A stretch of DNA of 64,000 nt, taken from assembly GCA_014896255.1 (NCBI GenBank), contig JADBKT010000005.1, positions 1 through 64,000 of the forward strand, read 5' to 3'. The notes under the pieces were generated by a model that did no database searches, was not told where the DNA came from, and saw only the letters and a program-made list of their open reading frames with translations. The translations under genes were made by a program, and so were the position numbers. Of this stretch, positions 1 through 8,646 are shown piece by piece. Source of the stretch: Hydrogenibacillus sp. (lineage in GTDB: Bacteria > Bacillota > Bacilli > Thermicanales > DSM-22653). Position 1 is the stretch's first letter, and the number at the start of each line of letters is the position of its first letter.

Positions 1-79
1 CGCCCTTCCTACTTTATCTTCCCTCACGATCCAGTTTTCAAGGAACAGCGCTCTTGTCACATCGTCAGCGACAATTGCT
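1..79 (-). other. rRNA operon leader (inferred), reading out of the left edge
   Basis: On the minus strand this segment follows a strong promoter. It contains the block CCTTGAAAACTGGAT at 22-36, which resembles the conserved leader and spacer (boxA-region) sequence of Bacillus rRNA operons, where CTTGAAAACT precedes 16S or 23S rRNA. No protein frame fits it. The rRNA gene itself would lie left of base 1, so this is inference from promoter strength and the motif. It could instead be a spacer segment. Confidence 0.6.
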
Positions 80-108
80 AATATACCACGCCCAGGACGA
101 AATGTCAA
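80..108 (-). promoter_or_regulatory. Strong sigma-A promoter (likely rrn)
   Basis: Minus strand: TTGACA at 108-103, a 17-base spacer, then TATATT at 85-80. The -35 is perfect and the -10 is one base from consensus. It lies 38 bases beyond the end of the NAD kinase gene and drives transcription off the left edge into the leader described at 1-79. Confidence 0.75.
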
Positions 109-145
109 ACGGTAAATATTGCGTCGGATGGATTGTGCCTTTGCC

Positions 146-1000
146 TCAGTCTCCGAGGAATTTCATGCGCACGCGCTGCCAGAAGGGAAAGTGCCGAAAG
201 CGGGCAAAGCGCACCTTTTCCTCCGCCACATGGGCTTGGATGCGGACGACGTCTTTCATGTAAAAGACGTTGCCGTCGATCCCGACAAGGATCTCGCCGT
301 CGGCGTGCATCGGATAAATGTCCAGGACGTGGTGCCGGGGCAAGACGAACGACCGGCCGAGCGTGCGGTATTCGACGTTGTTGATGGCCGCCAATTCCGA
401 AACTTGCAACGCCTGAATCGAGGGATGGATGATGCTTCCGCCGACGGAGTGGCTGTAGGCCGTCGAACCCGAAGGGGTGGAAACGATGAGGCCGTCTCCG
501 CGAAATGTCTCGAAACGCTCGCCGTTGATCCAGACATCCACGACGAACGTGGAAAGCGTCTTGCTTTTGACGATCGCTTCGTTCAAGGCGAGATGTCTGA
601 GACGCCGACCGTCCTGGTGTTCGAAGATGGCGCTGACCAGCGGGTACTCGACGATCTTCGGCGTGCGGTTTTTGATGATCGTCTCGATCATCCAGTCCAC
701 CTCGTGCCGCTTCCAGTCGGCGTAAAAACCGAGCGTGCCGGTGTGAAGCCCGACGAATGCCGCTTTGGGTATGCGTTTGTAAAAACGATGAAAGGCCTCC
801 AGCATCGTTCCGTCGCCGCCGACGGCGATGACGAGCTGCGGCGTCTCGGACGTCGTAAAGCCTGCCTCGATCAACGCGCGCCGGATGCGCTCGGCGAGAT
901 GTCGGCTTTCTTCGTCGGGACGAACGACGAGTTGGAAGTGCTCCACCTGGAATGACTCAAGTTGTTCTCCCATCACGCAGTTCTTCAACCCTTCGAACAC
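146..1000 (-). CDS. nadK: NAD kinase
   Basis: Phosphorylates NAD+ to NADP+ in the cytosol. At 284 aa it is close to the usual length. The diagnostic GGDGTML loop is at residues 61-67, the NE pair that binds the adenosine ribose at 140-141, and the glycine-rich GDG...TPSGSTAY segment at 168-182. A GGGAAGAAG sequence seven bases upstream supports the ATG at 1000; an internal ATG at 973 is possible. It lies downstream of a pseudouridine synthase on the same strand, the same pairing as yjbN-yjbO in B. subtilis but in reversed order. No terminator is visible between its end and the rrn-like promoter. Confidence 0.95.
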   Translation of the reverse strand: MFEGLKNCVMGEQLESFQVEHFQLVVRPDEESRHLAERIRRALIEAGFTTSETPQLVIAVGGDGTMLEAFHRFYKRIPKAAFVGLHTGTLGFYADWKRHEVDWMIETIIKNRTPKIVEYPLVSAIFEHQDGRRLRHLALNEAIVKSKTLSTFVVDVWINGERFETFRGDGLIVSTPSGSTAYSHSVGGSIIHPSIQALQVSELAAINNVEYRTLGRSFVLPRHHVLDIYPMHADGEILVGIDGNVFYMKDVVRIQAHVAEEKVRFARFRHFPFWQRVRMKFLGD

Positions 1001-1039
1001 ATCATATCGCTTCTTCCCATGCTCGCCAGGCCCTTCGGA

Positions 1040-1282
1040 TCAAGCGCCCTGTACCGTGTTTCGCACCCGACCGATGCCGTCGATTTCGACAACCGCCGCC
1101 TGTTGCGCCGCCTCGCCGGCACTGATCAGCGCATACAACGACGGATGACCGGTGTCCACGTCCAAAGCGACGCATCGGTCGCCTTCGGCGACGCCCCGAT
1201 GTACCTGTGCCGTCTTTCGATATCGAAACGAGTCCATATGTACTTCATTATACACGACGCAACGCGTCCCGTCTCGCGTCAC
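1040..1282 (-). CDS. Hypothetical small protein between rluD-type gene and nadK
   Basis: An 80-codon frame that fills the gap between the pseudouridine synthase stop (1307) and the NAD kinase start (1000), same strand. Third codon positions are mostly G or C, as in the neighbouring real genes. The GTG at 1282 has GGGTGGG nine bases upstream; an ATG at 1237 is the alternative and sits right behind a TATAAT at 1252-1247 that has no -35. I do not recognise the product. It is soluble-looking, with no membrane segment and two scattered cysteines. It could be an untranslated leader of nadK instead. Confidence 0.4.
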   Translation of the reverse strand: MTRDGTRCVVYNEVHMDSFRYRKTAQVHRGVAEGDRCVALDVDTGHPSLYALISAGEAAQQAAVVEIDGIGRVRNTVQGA

Positions 1283-1306
1283 CTCTTTTTGCCCACCCGC
1301 CGCTCA

Positions 1307-2269
1307 TCAACATCGCTCAGCGCGACATGCGCCGCTTTCGGACATCGGCTCCTCCTGCTCCAGTGCGGCATACAGGCGACGGAGATCGTCCGGCAACGGG
1401 CTTTCGACCGCAATTTCCCCTTCCTGAAACGGGTGGGGAAAGGCAAGGCGATACGCGTGGAGCGCCTGGCGGCCGAGCGGAGCGCGCGGATGCTCACGAC
1501 CGCCGTACAACCGATCGCCGAACAAGGGGTGGCCGATATGCGCCATGTGGACGCGGATCTGATGCGTTCGCCCGGTGATGAGCCGCAATTCGACGAGCGC
1601 GCCGCCGGAAAACGATCGGCGCACACGGTAAAGCGTTTTGGCCGGATGACCGTCATCGCGGACGATGCGCCGCATCGAATGATGTGGATCGCGGCCGATC
1701 GGCAGCTCGACGGCGCCTTCCGGAGGATCCGGCCGGCCGTGGACAAAAGCAAGGTATACGCGCTCGATCCGCCCGCCGCGGAGGAGTTCGTCGGCGCGGG
1801 CATGCGCCAAGGCGTGCTTGGCGAACAGGACAAGGCCGGTCGTATCGCGGTCCAGACGGTTGACGGGCCGGACGCGCGCCGCGATACCGCGCGACTTCAG
1901 CCAGTGCGCGACGCCGGCGGCGAGCGTTCCGCGGCCCTCCGGAAAAATCGGATGCACGAGCTGGCCTGTCGGTTTGTCGACGATCAGGTAATGGACGTCC
2001 TCGTAGACGACGGTGAGCGGAATCGGTTCAGGTTCGACGCCGTACGGCTCCGACGGCGCGATGCGCACGCTGATCACGTCGCCGGAGTGCACCGTGCGCG
2101 CCGTGTGCGATACGCGCCCGTTGAGGCGAAAGGCTTGGGCGTGGACGATGCGCTGGTACAGCCGTCCGGAAAGTTGAAACCGGCGGCGCAGCACGCCGCC
2201 GAGAGTCAGCCCGTCATCCTCGGGTCCGGCGGTCACCGTCCACCACACGCCGTCTTCGGTCATTTTCAT
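1307..2269 (-). CDS. RluA/RluD-family pseudouridine synthase
   Basis: Isomerises specific uridines in rRNA (RluD-like) to pseudouridine. From the chosen start the protein is 320 aa: an S4-like N-terminal RNA-binding segment (about 20-75) and the catalytic domain with RLDRDTTG at 138-145, where Asp140 is the expected nucleophile. A TGRTHQIRVH motif lies further on. The ATG at 2269 has GGAAGGAG about 14 bases upstream. The open frame runs back to 2434, but that extra 55 aa covers the terminator hairpin of the preceding gene and is not expected to be coding. Which uridines it modifies cannot be read from sequence. Confidence 0.9.
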   Translation of the reverse strand: MKMTEDGVWWTVTAGPEDDGLTLGGVLRRRFQLSGRLYQRIVHAQAFRLNGRVSHTARTVHSGDVISVRIAPSEPYGVEPEPIPLTVVYEDVHYLIVDKPTGQLVHPIFPEGRGTLAAGVAHWLKSRGIAARVRPVNRLDRDTTGLVLFAKHALAHARADELLRGGRIERVYLAFVHGRPDPPEGAVELPIGRDPHHSMRRIVRDDGHPAKTLYRVRRSFSGGALVELRLITGRTHQIRVHMAHIGHPLFGDRLYGGREHPRAPLGRQALHAYRLAFPHPFQEGEIAVESPLPDDLRRLYAALEQEEPMSESGACRAERC

Positions 2270-2321
2270 CGCCAGACGAATCACTCCTTCCGGCATGTGC
2301 CGACGAAACGGCGCACAAGAC

Positions 2322-2349
2322 GAAAACAGCCGTGGCAGGGCACGGCTGT
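2322..2349 (-). terminator. Probable terminator of the LCP gene
   Basis: Inverted repeat with arms ACAGCCGTG and CACGGCTGT around a six-base loop, extended by four more pairs with one mismatch. On the minus strand it is followed by TTTTCGTCTT. It lies 75 bases past the LCP stop codon. Confidence 0.6.
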
Positions 2350-2423
2350 CTTCGGCGCCGACATCACCACCGATCGCGCACCGGATGCGGAAAGCGCGCG
2401 GACGTAAATCCGTCTCCCGGCCG

Positions 2424-3890
2424 TCAGGCGCCATTGCCGGAGGTTGTGCCTTTGCCGCCCGGCGTGGTGTCTAAGGACGGAGGCGGCGCACCGCCGGAGC
2501 CATCCCCTTTAGGTGCCTGATCTCCGGGAAGCGGCGCGGTGCCGTCCGCCGGCGGCGACGGAAGGGCCGTCTCATCCGTCGAGGGAGACGAAGCAGGGGG
2601 ACCGGAAGGCGCTGCACCGTCGTTTGCTTGACCTTCGCCTTTCCCGCTCGTCCCGTTCTGGCCGTCTTGAGCACCGCCTGGTGCCTCCGTCGATGGGTCG
2701 TCGAACGGCGACAGAACCGGCGCGTTTGCTTTCCCGGAGCTGTTTGTCGGGGTCGGATCGGGTTTGGCGTTGGACGGCTGCGCCGTCTGCTTCGCCGGCG
2801 GTTTCGGCGCCGGGTTCGACGCCTTTTTGACCGGCTTTTGATCGTTCGCCGGGTCGAGGAGCGCCGACGCTTTGTTCGGGTCGAGGTTGAGCTCCCGCCA
2901 CAAGGTCTCCCGGATGCGCTTCAAGTCGTCCTCCGGAAAAAAGGTGTAACCGATGCTGTCCCAATAGGGATGCGTCTCGATCGTCGTGATCGCCTCCGAT
3001 CCGACGCCCAAAAAAGAGGAGACGACCCGCTTCAGTTCGTTCTTGGTAAAGTCCGTCTTCACGTGGTCGCTGACGATGTCGAGAAGCGTAAAGAAACGCG
3101 TCACGCCTTGAAACGACTTCGCTTTGTCCGCCACCTTCTGCAGCACGAGCTGCTGCCGGCGGTTGCGGTCAAAGTCGCTGGAATAATATTGAACCCCGCG
3201 GTCGTCATGACGGTGACGAACGTAACCGAGCGCCTGCTCGCCGTTCAAATGTTGCAGTCCCGGATACAGATCGATTACGGTACCGTCCGTCGGATCGTGG
3301 TAGACGAGGCGGCGCTCAACGTCGATGTCGATGCCGCCGAGCGCATCGATCATCTGCTTAAACGCTTCAAAGTCGAGCAGCACATAATGATCGACGGGCA
3401 AGCCGAAAAAGCCGGAGACCGTCTTTTTCACCAGGCTCGGACCGGTGTCCGTGACCGGTTTGCCGCTTCGCTCCGCGCGCACTTTGCGATTTTCACCGAT
3501 GGCATAAGCGGCGTTGATCTTCGCGTAGCCGTAGCCCGGGATCATCACCCGCGTATCGCGCGGAATGGAAAGCAGCGACACTTTTCGATCCTTGGGATTG
3601 ACCACGGCGAGCATCATCACGTCGGTGTTGAAAAAACCGAGATCCGGCCGCGTGTCGACGCCCAAGACGAGCACCGTAAACGGACGCTCGTCGTTCGGTG
3701 ACCGGATCGTGTCCGCGTCGACGTCCGGTCCGGGTTGCTCACCGGCGGCCATTTTATCGAGCGCATGGTCGACGCGCCACATCGCATAACCGACGGCGCC
3801 GCCGACGGTCAAGACGAGGACCACCAGCGCCCAGACCCACCACCGGCGGGCCCACTTTGGATCCGATTGGACGCGCTTCATGTCTTCCAT
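2424..3890 (-). CDS. LCP (LytR-CpsA-Psr) family cell-wall ligase
   Basis: Attaches anionic polymers such as wall teichoic acid to peptidoglycan, acting outside the membrane. 488 aa: short cytoplasmic tail, one membrane helix at about 19-37, then the LCP domain at about 70-320. Expected active-site features are present: SIPRDTR at 108-114, a GGIDIDV strand, and RHRHDDRG followed by DFDRNRRQQ. From about residue 345 the protein is a 140-residue tail rich in Pro, Ser, Gly and Ala, longer than in most LCP proteins and probably disordered wall-spanning sequence. The ATG at 3890 has GGGGAG eight bases upstream; ATG 3881 is also possible. It is transcribed alone. Confidence 0.9.
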   Translation of the reverse strand: MEDMKRVQSDPKWARRWWVWALVVLVLTVGGAVGYAMWRVDHALDKMAAGEQPGPDVDADTIRSPNDERPFTVLVLGVDTRPDLGFFNTDVMMLAVVNPKDRKVSLLSIPRDTRVMIPGYGYAKINAAYAIGENRKVRAERSGKPVTDTGPSLVKKTVSGFFGLPVDHYVLLDFEAFKQMIDALGGIDIDVERRLVYHDPTDGTVIDLYPGLQHLNGEQALGYVRHRHDDRGVQYYSSDFDRNRRQQLVLQKVADKAKSFQGVTRFFTLLDIVSDHVKTDFTKNELKRVVSSFLGVGSEAITTIETHPYWDSIGYTFFPEDDLKRIRETLWRELNLDPNKASALLDPANDQKPVKKASNPAPKPPAKQTAQPSNAKPDPTPTNSSGKANAPVLSPFDDPSTEAPGGAQDGQNGTSGKGEGQANDGAAPSGPPASSPSTDETALPSPPADGTAPLPGDQAPKGDGSGGAPPPSLDTTPGGKGTTSGNGA

Positions 3891-4014
3891 CGCGCTCTCC
3901 CCATTCTTATCTCGATCTTGAATCGATCCTCATCTATCCGTAGCTTAACCGAACGCGCATCTTTTGACAAGAATCCCGTGACCACGCGCGATGCACATCC
4001 ACGACCGACGGCGC

Positions 4015-5430
4015 TCACTTCGAACGGAGCCAATCGTCGATCTGCCGCTGTACGCGTTCCAACACCGGGGCCACGTCGCCGCCGCCCGACTTTAAGCCCT
4101 CAAAAGCATCCCTAAGCAACCCTTCGACCTGCACGTAATGTTCCTCCAAAACGCCCGGAGGCGCGTACGGCGAGGGCAGTGGAGCCGGGGCATCCTGCCA
4201 AAACGCGGCGACGTTCAATCCGACCCATCTCGCCCGGCGATTGTATTCGGTGCGGGTCAGAAACTCCCACAGATCCGTGTTTTGCTTGGCCGCCGCCACG
4301 CGCTCGCTTAAGACAAACGCCAAAAAGTCCCAGGCGCGCTCGGGTTCAGAACTCTTGGCATTGACGGCAAAGATGGCGCTCGGCCACATCGGCCCGCCGA
4401 CGGCGCGTCCGTCCGCCGGGCGCGGAAAGGAGACGACGTCCCAGTCGAACGACGGAACCTCCCACCGACCGTCAATATACGTATTTTCCCCGGAAAACAG
4501 GTCGATCAACCGCCGAAGGTCATACACGGTGACGATCGTCGCAGCGGCACGCCCCGACAAAAAGTCGTCGTCGCCGAAGATGTCCATGGCCGCCGACGGC
4601 GCATCCGATTCCGGGTCTTGAAACGACTCGTAGATCGACGGCGCGAGGCGACGGTCGGCCCGCCAAGTCAAGACGTTCGACCAGATCGCCTGCCGCGTCG
4701 GTGTAGCGACGATCGGCTCCCCGTCCTTAAACGGCGACTCGCCGCTTTGGGCCACCATATACTCGGCCAGATCAAACAGCGTCGTAAACGGACCGCTGCC
4801 GAGCGCAAGCCCGTATTCCAACGGCGGTTCGGCGCGCTTCAATAGGGCGCTCAGCCGATCCGCCCACTCGGACCACGTCATCCCGTCGGTCGGCGGGGCG
4901 ACGCCGGCGCGACGAAAAACGTCGAGGTTATAGACGACGGCCGTGGACGCAAAGGTCGGGGTGAGGCCGTACACATGCCCGTCGACCGCAAGACCCTGTA
5001 CGACGATCGGCGCGAGGTTTTCCGCCGAAAGCCCGTATTCCCGCATAAATGCATCGAGCGGCACGAGGGCCCCCGATCGGGCCAAATATGGATAAATGTC
5101 GCTGTCGACGACGACGATGTCCGGCGGCGGCTCACCGTCTTGGCCCTCCAGCGCCGCCTGATACCGCTCGAGAAGCTTCTTCAGGTAGTCGACGTCGTTT
5201 GCCGAAGGCGGCGGCTGGAATCGAATCCGCTCGATGGACGCCTCAGGATGCGCCACCAGATAGAGCGCGGCATACTCGTCGAATGCGTAGCCGGAAAACA
5301 GGACGCGGATGCTTTTGTCCGACGCGCGCGCATCCTGACCATGAGCGGCACAGCCGGTGATGAGCACGGCCACGGCGGCAAACAGGACGAACCAAACGGC
5401 GCGTCCATGGGCGGCGTCACGGCGCAACAC
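4015..5430 (-). CDS. Extracellular solute-binding lipoprotein (family 1-like)
   Basis: About 471 aa. The GTG at 5430 is chosen because AGAGGGG lies nine bases upstream and translation then begins directly with a lipoprotein signal: two arginines, a hydrophobic stretch and the lipobox LITGC at about 22-26. Longer starts would bury this signal. The mature part has the alternating alpha/beta pattern and C-terminal WPSAIFAVNA-type segment of carbohydrate-type ABC binding proteins. The substrate is unknown. No permease or ATPase gene lies beside it, so it is an orphan that either serves a distant transporter or has a sensory role. Confidence 0.75.
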   Translation of the reverse strand: MLRRDAAHGRAVWFVLFAAVAVLITGCAAHGQDARASDKSIRVLFSGYAFDEYAALYLVAHPEASIERIRFQPPPSANDVDYLKKLLERYQAALEGQDGEPPPDIVVVDSDIYPYLARSGALVPLDAFMREYGLSAENLAPIVVQGLAVDGHVYGLTPTFASTAVVYNLDVFRRAGVAPPTDGMTWSEWADRLSALLKRAEPPLEYGLALGSGPFTTLFDLAEYMVAQSGESPFKDGEPIVATPTRQAIWSNVLTWRADRRLAPSIYESFQDPESDAPSAAMDIFGDDDFLSGRAAATIVTVYDLRRLIDLFSGENTYIDGRWEVPSFDWDVVSFPRPADGRAVGGPMWPSAIFAVNAKSSEPERAWDFLAFVLSERVAAAKQNTDLWEFLTRTEYNRRARWVGLNVAAFWQDAPAPLPSPYAPPGVLEEHYVQVEGLLRDAFEGLKSGGGDVAPVLERVQRQIDDWLRSK

Positions 5431-5509
5431 GCTGCTTGACCCCTCTCTTTTGATCATTGACGACATTCGGGCCGCAAAGTTGCACAAAGAAAGCTGCAAA
5501 ATAGTGAAA

Positions 5510-5526
5510 GCCCGCCGTCGGCGGGC
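5510..5526 (-). terminator. Terminator downstream of ribU
   Basis: Minus strand hairpin GCCCGCC-GAC-GGCGGGC followed by TTTCACTATTTT, 42 bases after the ribU stop codon. The seven GC pairs and T-rich tail fit an intrinsic terminator. Confidence 0.75.
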
Positions 5527-5567
5527 CCATCGATCTTCCCTTGTGGCATGAAGGCGACGCCTGAACG

Positions 5568-6152
5568 TCAGGACGCCGCCGCGCCGTGCGATTCGGACGT
5601 TCGTTCGATCACGTGACGCAGTCGGACGTAAACCACCATGAACACGGCCGTCACGAGCCCGCCCTTGATCACGTTGAACGGCGCGACGAACGTCAGCACG
5701 AACGGCAGAACGTCCGCCCGATCCATCGGAAAACCGAGCAAGGTGATATACACCGGGAAGATGACCCAATAATTGGCGAGCGACATGAAGGCCGCCATGG
5801 CCAGCGTCCCTAAGAACAGTCCGCCGAAGAGCGCCTTGCCCGTCCGTCGGCGTCGATACACCGTCGACGTGATGACGACAAGCACCGAACCGGCCAAAAA
5901 GTTGGCCGCTTGTCCGACCGGGATGCCCGTTTCACTGCCCTTGAACAGATAATGCAAGACGTTCTTTAATCCTTCAACTCCGATGCCCGACCACGGACCG
6001 TACATCAAGGCTACGGCAAGCGCCGGAACTTCACTGAAATCGACTTTCAAAAACGATGGAAACGCCGGCAAAGGAAAATCAAAAAACTGCATGACAAACG
6101 CCAACGCTCCCATCATCGCCACCGTCACGCGACGAACCAACGGGCGATGCAT
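5568..6152 (-). CDS. ribU: Riboflavin ECF transporter S component
   Basis: Membrane-embedded substrate-binding subunit for riboflavin uptake, working with a shared EcfA/EcfA'/EcfT module encoded elsewhere. 194 aa with about six hydrophobic segments. An N-terminal GALAF stretch matches the small-residue motif S components use to dock EcfT. The ATG at 6152 has GGAAAGGAG seven bases upstream. The assignment is strongly supported by the FMN riboswitch directly in front. The transcript ends at the hairpin at 5510-5526, so it is monocistronic. Confidence 0.92.
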   Translation of the reverse strand: MHRPLVRRVTVAMMGALAFVMQFFDFPLPAFPSFLKVDFSEVPALAVALMYGPWSGIGVEGLKNVLHYLFKGSETGIPVGQAANFLAGSVLVVITSTVYRRRRTGKALFGGLFLGTLAMAAFMSLANYWVIFPVYITLLGFPMDRADVLPFVLTFVAPFNVIKGGLVTAVFMVVYVRLRHVIERTSESHGAAAS

Positions 6153-6167
6153 CGCCGAATCTCCTTT

Positions 6168-6309
6168 CCTTCTCCCATCCAGACTATACTGTCGGCTCTG
6201 GCTTCGCACCAGATCCTGCCGTAGGATACGGCTCGCGGGCTTATCGCCGGCGCATGGGCGCCGCGAATCACCGCCGGTCGGGAATTTCACCCTGCCCCGA
6301 AGGAAGTTT
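6168..6309 (-). promoter_or_regulatory. FMN riboswitch (RFN element)
   Basis: Minus strand leader with the conserved RFN blocks in order: CGGGGCAGGGTGAAATTCCC, GACCGGCGGT, AGCCCGCGAGC, GGCAGGATCTGGTG, GAAGCCAGAGCCGACAGT and ATAGTCTGGATGGGAGAAGG. The closing helix pairs CCTTC near 6300 with GAAGG near 6170. The ribU Shine-Dalgarno sequence GGAAAGGAG follows at once, so FMN binding could block translation as well as transcription. No separate terminator hairpin is obvious between the element and the gene. Confidence 0.95.
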
Positions 6310-6316
6310 TTTGTTC

Positions 6317-6346
6317 ATTATACCGGAACTGCGGCGGACGACGCAA
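6317..6346 (-). promoter_or_regulatory. ribU promoter
   Basis: TTGCGT at 6346-6341, an 18-base spacer and perfect TATAAT at 6322-6317 on the minus strand, immediately upstream of the FMN riboswitch. Confidence 0.75.
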
Positions 6347-6394
6347 GAGATCGCGCACGTCCGCGCAGACTGAAAGCGCAATGAACGCGCAAAT

Positions 6395-7051
6395 TCAAAC
6401 GGCAAAGAAATGGTTGCCGATCTTCGCCACCACGGTGCGCGAACGGATCCAGGACGACGCTGTTTTTTGCGGGTTGTAGAAGAACAAGGCGCCGTGCGTC
6501 GGATCTTCGCCTCGAATGGCTGCGTACACGGCTCGGTATGCCGATGCGGGCGGAGAAAGACGCCAAATGAGGCCATTTTCGACCGACTCGAAGGCGCGCG
6601 GCTCGAAAATGATGCTCTCGACGGAGGAGGGAAACCCCGGATGATGCAGCCGGTTGAGCACGACGGCGGCCACCGCGACCTGCCCGGCATACGGTTCTCC
6701 GCCGGCTTCGGCCGCGACGAGGCGGGCCAACAGATCGATTTCCCGCGCGGTGAGCGTCGTGGCATACAGCTTTGACCATGTTTTCGGACCGACGATGCCG
6801 TCCACGGACAGACCGTAGGCGGCTTGAAAACGCCGGACCGCCCTGAGCGTCAACGGACCGAATTTTCCGTCCAGCGCGCCGCCGTATAGGCCCAGCTGAT
6901 CCAGCCGATGTTGCAGATCGTAGACATGTCCGACATCGGCGCCGTAGGTGAGCGTCGGTGCGGCGCGGGATTCGTCCGCTCCGCCGAAAAGCATATCGAA
7001 TGCGGCCACGATGATCGCCAAAAGCCCAAAGACCGTCCGTCGCCACGACAT
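6395..7051 (-). CDS. Spore cortex-lytic / cell-wall hydrolase (SleB family)
   Basis: Exported peptidoglycan hydrolase; SleB relatives degrade cortex during germination or act in mother-cell wall remodelling. 218 aa: signal peptide or membrane anchor at about 5-20, a peptidoglycan-binding domain at about 35-85 with typical LGLYGGALDGKFGPLT repeats, and a Hydrolase_2 domain from about 95. The expected catalytic glutamate is in VAAEAGGE, followed by the GQVAVAAVVLNR helix and the late FFYNP segment. The ATG at 7051 has AAGGAGGG nine bases upstream. No ypeB-like partner follows, so it could be CwlJ/YkvT-like in role rather than true SleB. Confidence 0.85.
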   Translation of the reverse strand: MSWRRTVFGLLAIIVAAFDMLFGGADESRAAPTLTYGADVGHVYDLQHRLDQLGLYGGALDGKFGPLTLRAVRRFQAAYGLSVDGIVGPKTWSKLYATTLTAREIDLLARLVAAEAGGEPYAGQVAVAAVVLNRLHHPGFPSSVESIIFEPRAFESVENGLIWRLSPPASAYRAVYAAIRGEDPTHGALFFYNPQKTASSWIRSRTVVAKIGNHFFAV

Positions 7052-7130
7052 GCGACATGCCCTCCTTTCGACATGTCCCAGTATACCGGACGGACGGCCG
7101 GGGCTTCGATGTAGTTTCTGGAAAGGGCGT

Positions 7131-8633
7131 CTAGAGGCGGTACACGCGACGTATTTTGTCCTCCAAGTAACGAAGCAGCGGTTCGACATCCGGAGCCCGC
7201 CCCGTCGCGCGTTCGAGCAGCTCCAGCGGATCGATCCGGTTGCCGTAAGCGTGAACGTGTTCCGTCATCCACGCGCGAATCGGGGCGAACTCGCCTTCGG
7301 CCACCAGCCGATCGAAGTCCGGAAGATCGCGGCGAAGCGCCTCATACAGCATGGCGGCGTAAATGTTGCCGAGGGCGTATGACGGGAAATAACCGAACAA
7401 CCCGGAGCTCCAGTGGACGTCCTGCAGCACGCCGCGGGCATCGTCGGGCGGCACGAGGCCGAGGAGCGTCTGCATCGACGCGTTCCACGCCTCCGGCAAG
7501 TCTTTCGCCTCCAGCGCTCCGCTGAACAGCTGCTTTTCCAGCTCATAGCGCAGGATAATGTGCAGGTTGTACGTCACCTCGTCGGCTTCGACGCGGATCA
7601 ACGACGGTTCAACAATGTTCACCGCCCGAAAAACGTCTTCCGCGTCGACACCGGCAAATACCTCGGGAAAAGCTTCGGCGAACAACGGCGTGGCGTAGGT
7701 CCAAAAGGCGAAGCTGCGCCCGATGATGTTCTCATAGAAGCGCGACTGGGATTCATGAACGCTCATCGAAACGGGCGACATCAGGCCATAGCGTTTTAAA
7801 TCCTGCGGCAGGCGCTGTTCGTAAATGCCGTGCCCGGCTTCATGGATCGTCGAAAAGAGGCTGGAGAAGGGGTCGTCTTCAAAATAGCGCGTCGTGATGC
7901 GCACGTCGGTCGGGGCAATGCCCACCGTAAACGGGTGCGCGCTTGTGTCCAGGCGGCCGTACGTGTAATCGAAGCCGAGCGCCTCGGAGATCTTGAGCGA
8001 AAGCGTTTTTTGCCGCTCGACGGCAAAAGATCCGCGCACGAAGGCCCGAGACGGCGCCTTCCCGCCTTTGAGCATCTCCAAAAGGCGGACGAGCCCTTCT
8101 TGCAGCGGGTGAAAGAGCGCGTCGACCTTTTCCACCGTCAATCCCGGTTCATAATGGTCGAGCAGCACGTCGTACGGATGCGCGCCGGCGCCCCAATAGT
8201 CGATGAATTCGCGGGTCATGGCGATGATTTCGGAAAGCGTCGGCAAAAACAGTTCAAAATCGTTCTTCTCCCGCGCTTCCCGCCAGATGGATTCGCCCTT
8301 GGCCACAAGGACGTGAAAGGCGCGGTAGCGCTCCGGCGGAATTTTCCTCAGGCGTTCGGCGTCGCGGTTCAAGACGACGACCATCCGCCGCTCCAATTCG
8401 GACAGCTCGGCCCCGGCCTCTTTGAGCACGGACAACGCTTCGAGAAAAACCGGCGCGGTGAGCAGCCGCTGCTGTTCGGCGCCGAAGTAGCCCATCGTCT
8501 CCGCCCGATCGGCGACGCCGCCTTTCGGCAACATCGTCTGCATGTCCCAGCCCATCAGCGCCGAGGCGGCGTTCAGATGAAATAGCGTATCGATGGTTTC
8601 AAAGACGATCTGTTTGGCCTGTTCGAGGTTCAT
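7131..8633 (-). CDS. Carboxypeptidase Taq (M32 metallopeptidase)
   Basis: Cytosolic zinc or cobalt carboxypeptidase that removes C-terminal residues from peptides. At 500 aa it matches the thermophilic M32 family. The zinc motif HEAGHGIYEQ lies in the middle of the chain and the family HESQSRFYEN segment follows about 30 residues later. The ATG at 8633 is preceded by AAGGAG. It starts 13 bases after the glycerate kinase stop on the same strand, so the two are probably cotranscribed, although no functional link is known. Confidence 0.93.
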   Translation of the reverse strand: MNLEQAKQIVFETIDTLFHLNAASALMGWDMQTMLPKGGVADRAETMGYFGAEQQRLLTAPVFLEALSVLKEAGAELSELERRMVVVLNRDAERLRKIPPERYRAFHVLVAKGESIWREAREKNDFELFLPTLSEIIAMTREFIDYWGAGAHPYDVLLDHYEPGLTVEKVDALFHPLQEGLVRLLEMLKGGKAPSRAFVRGSFAVERQKTLSLKISEALGFDYTYGRLDTSAHPFTVGIAPTDVRITTRYFEDDPFSSLFSTIHEAGHGIYEQRLPQDLKRYGLMSPVSMSVHESQSRFYENIIGRSFAFWTYATPLFAEAFPEVFAGVDAEDVFRAVNIVEPSLIRVEADEVTYNLHIILRYELEKQLFSGALEAKDLPEAWNASMQTLLGLVPPDDARGVLQDVHWSSGLFGYFPSYALGNIYAAMLYEALRRDLPDFDRLVAEGEFAPIRAWMTEHVHAYGNRIDPLELLERATGRAPDVEPLLRYLEDKIRRVYRL

Positions 8634-8646
8634 CTTCGATCTCCTT

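Noticed and set aside
962-2407. 481-codon plus-strand open frame
   Set aside because: Antisense to the pseudouridine synthase, with no recognisable domain.
2270-2434. 55-residue N-terminal extension of the pseudouridine synthase
   Set aside because: It would translate the terminator hairpin of the preceding gene and lacks family similarity; ATG 2269 has a ribosome-binding site.
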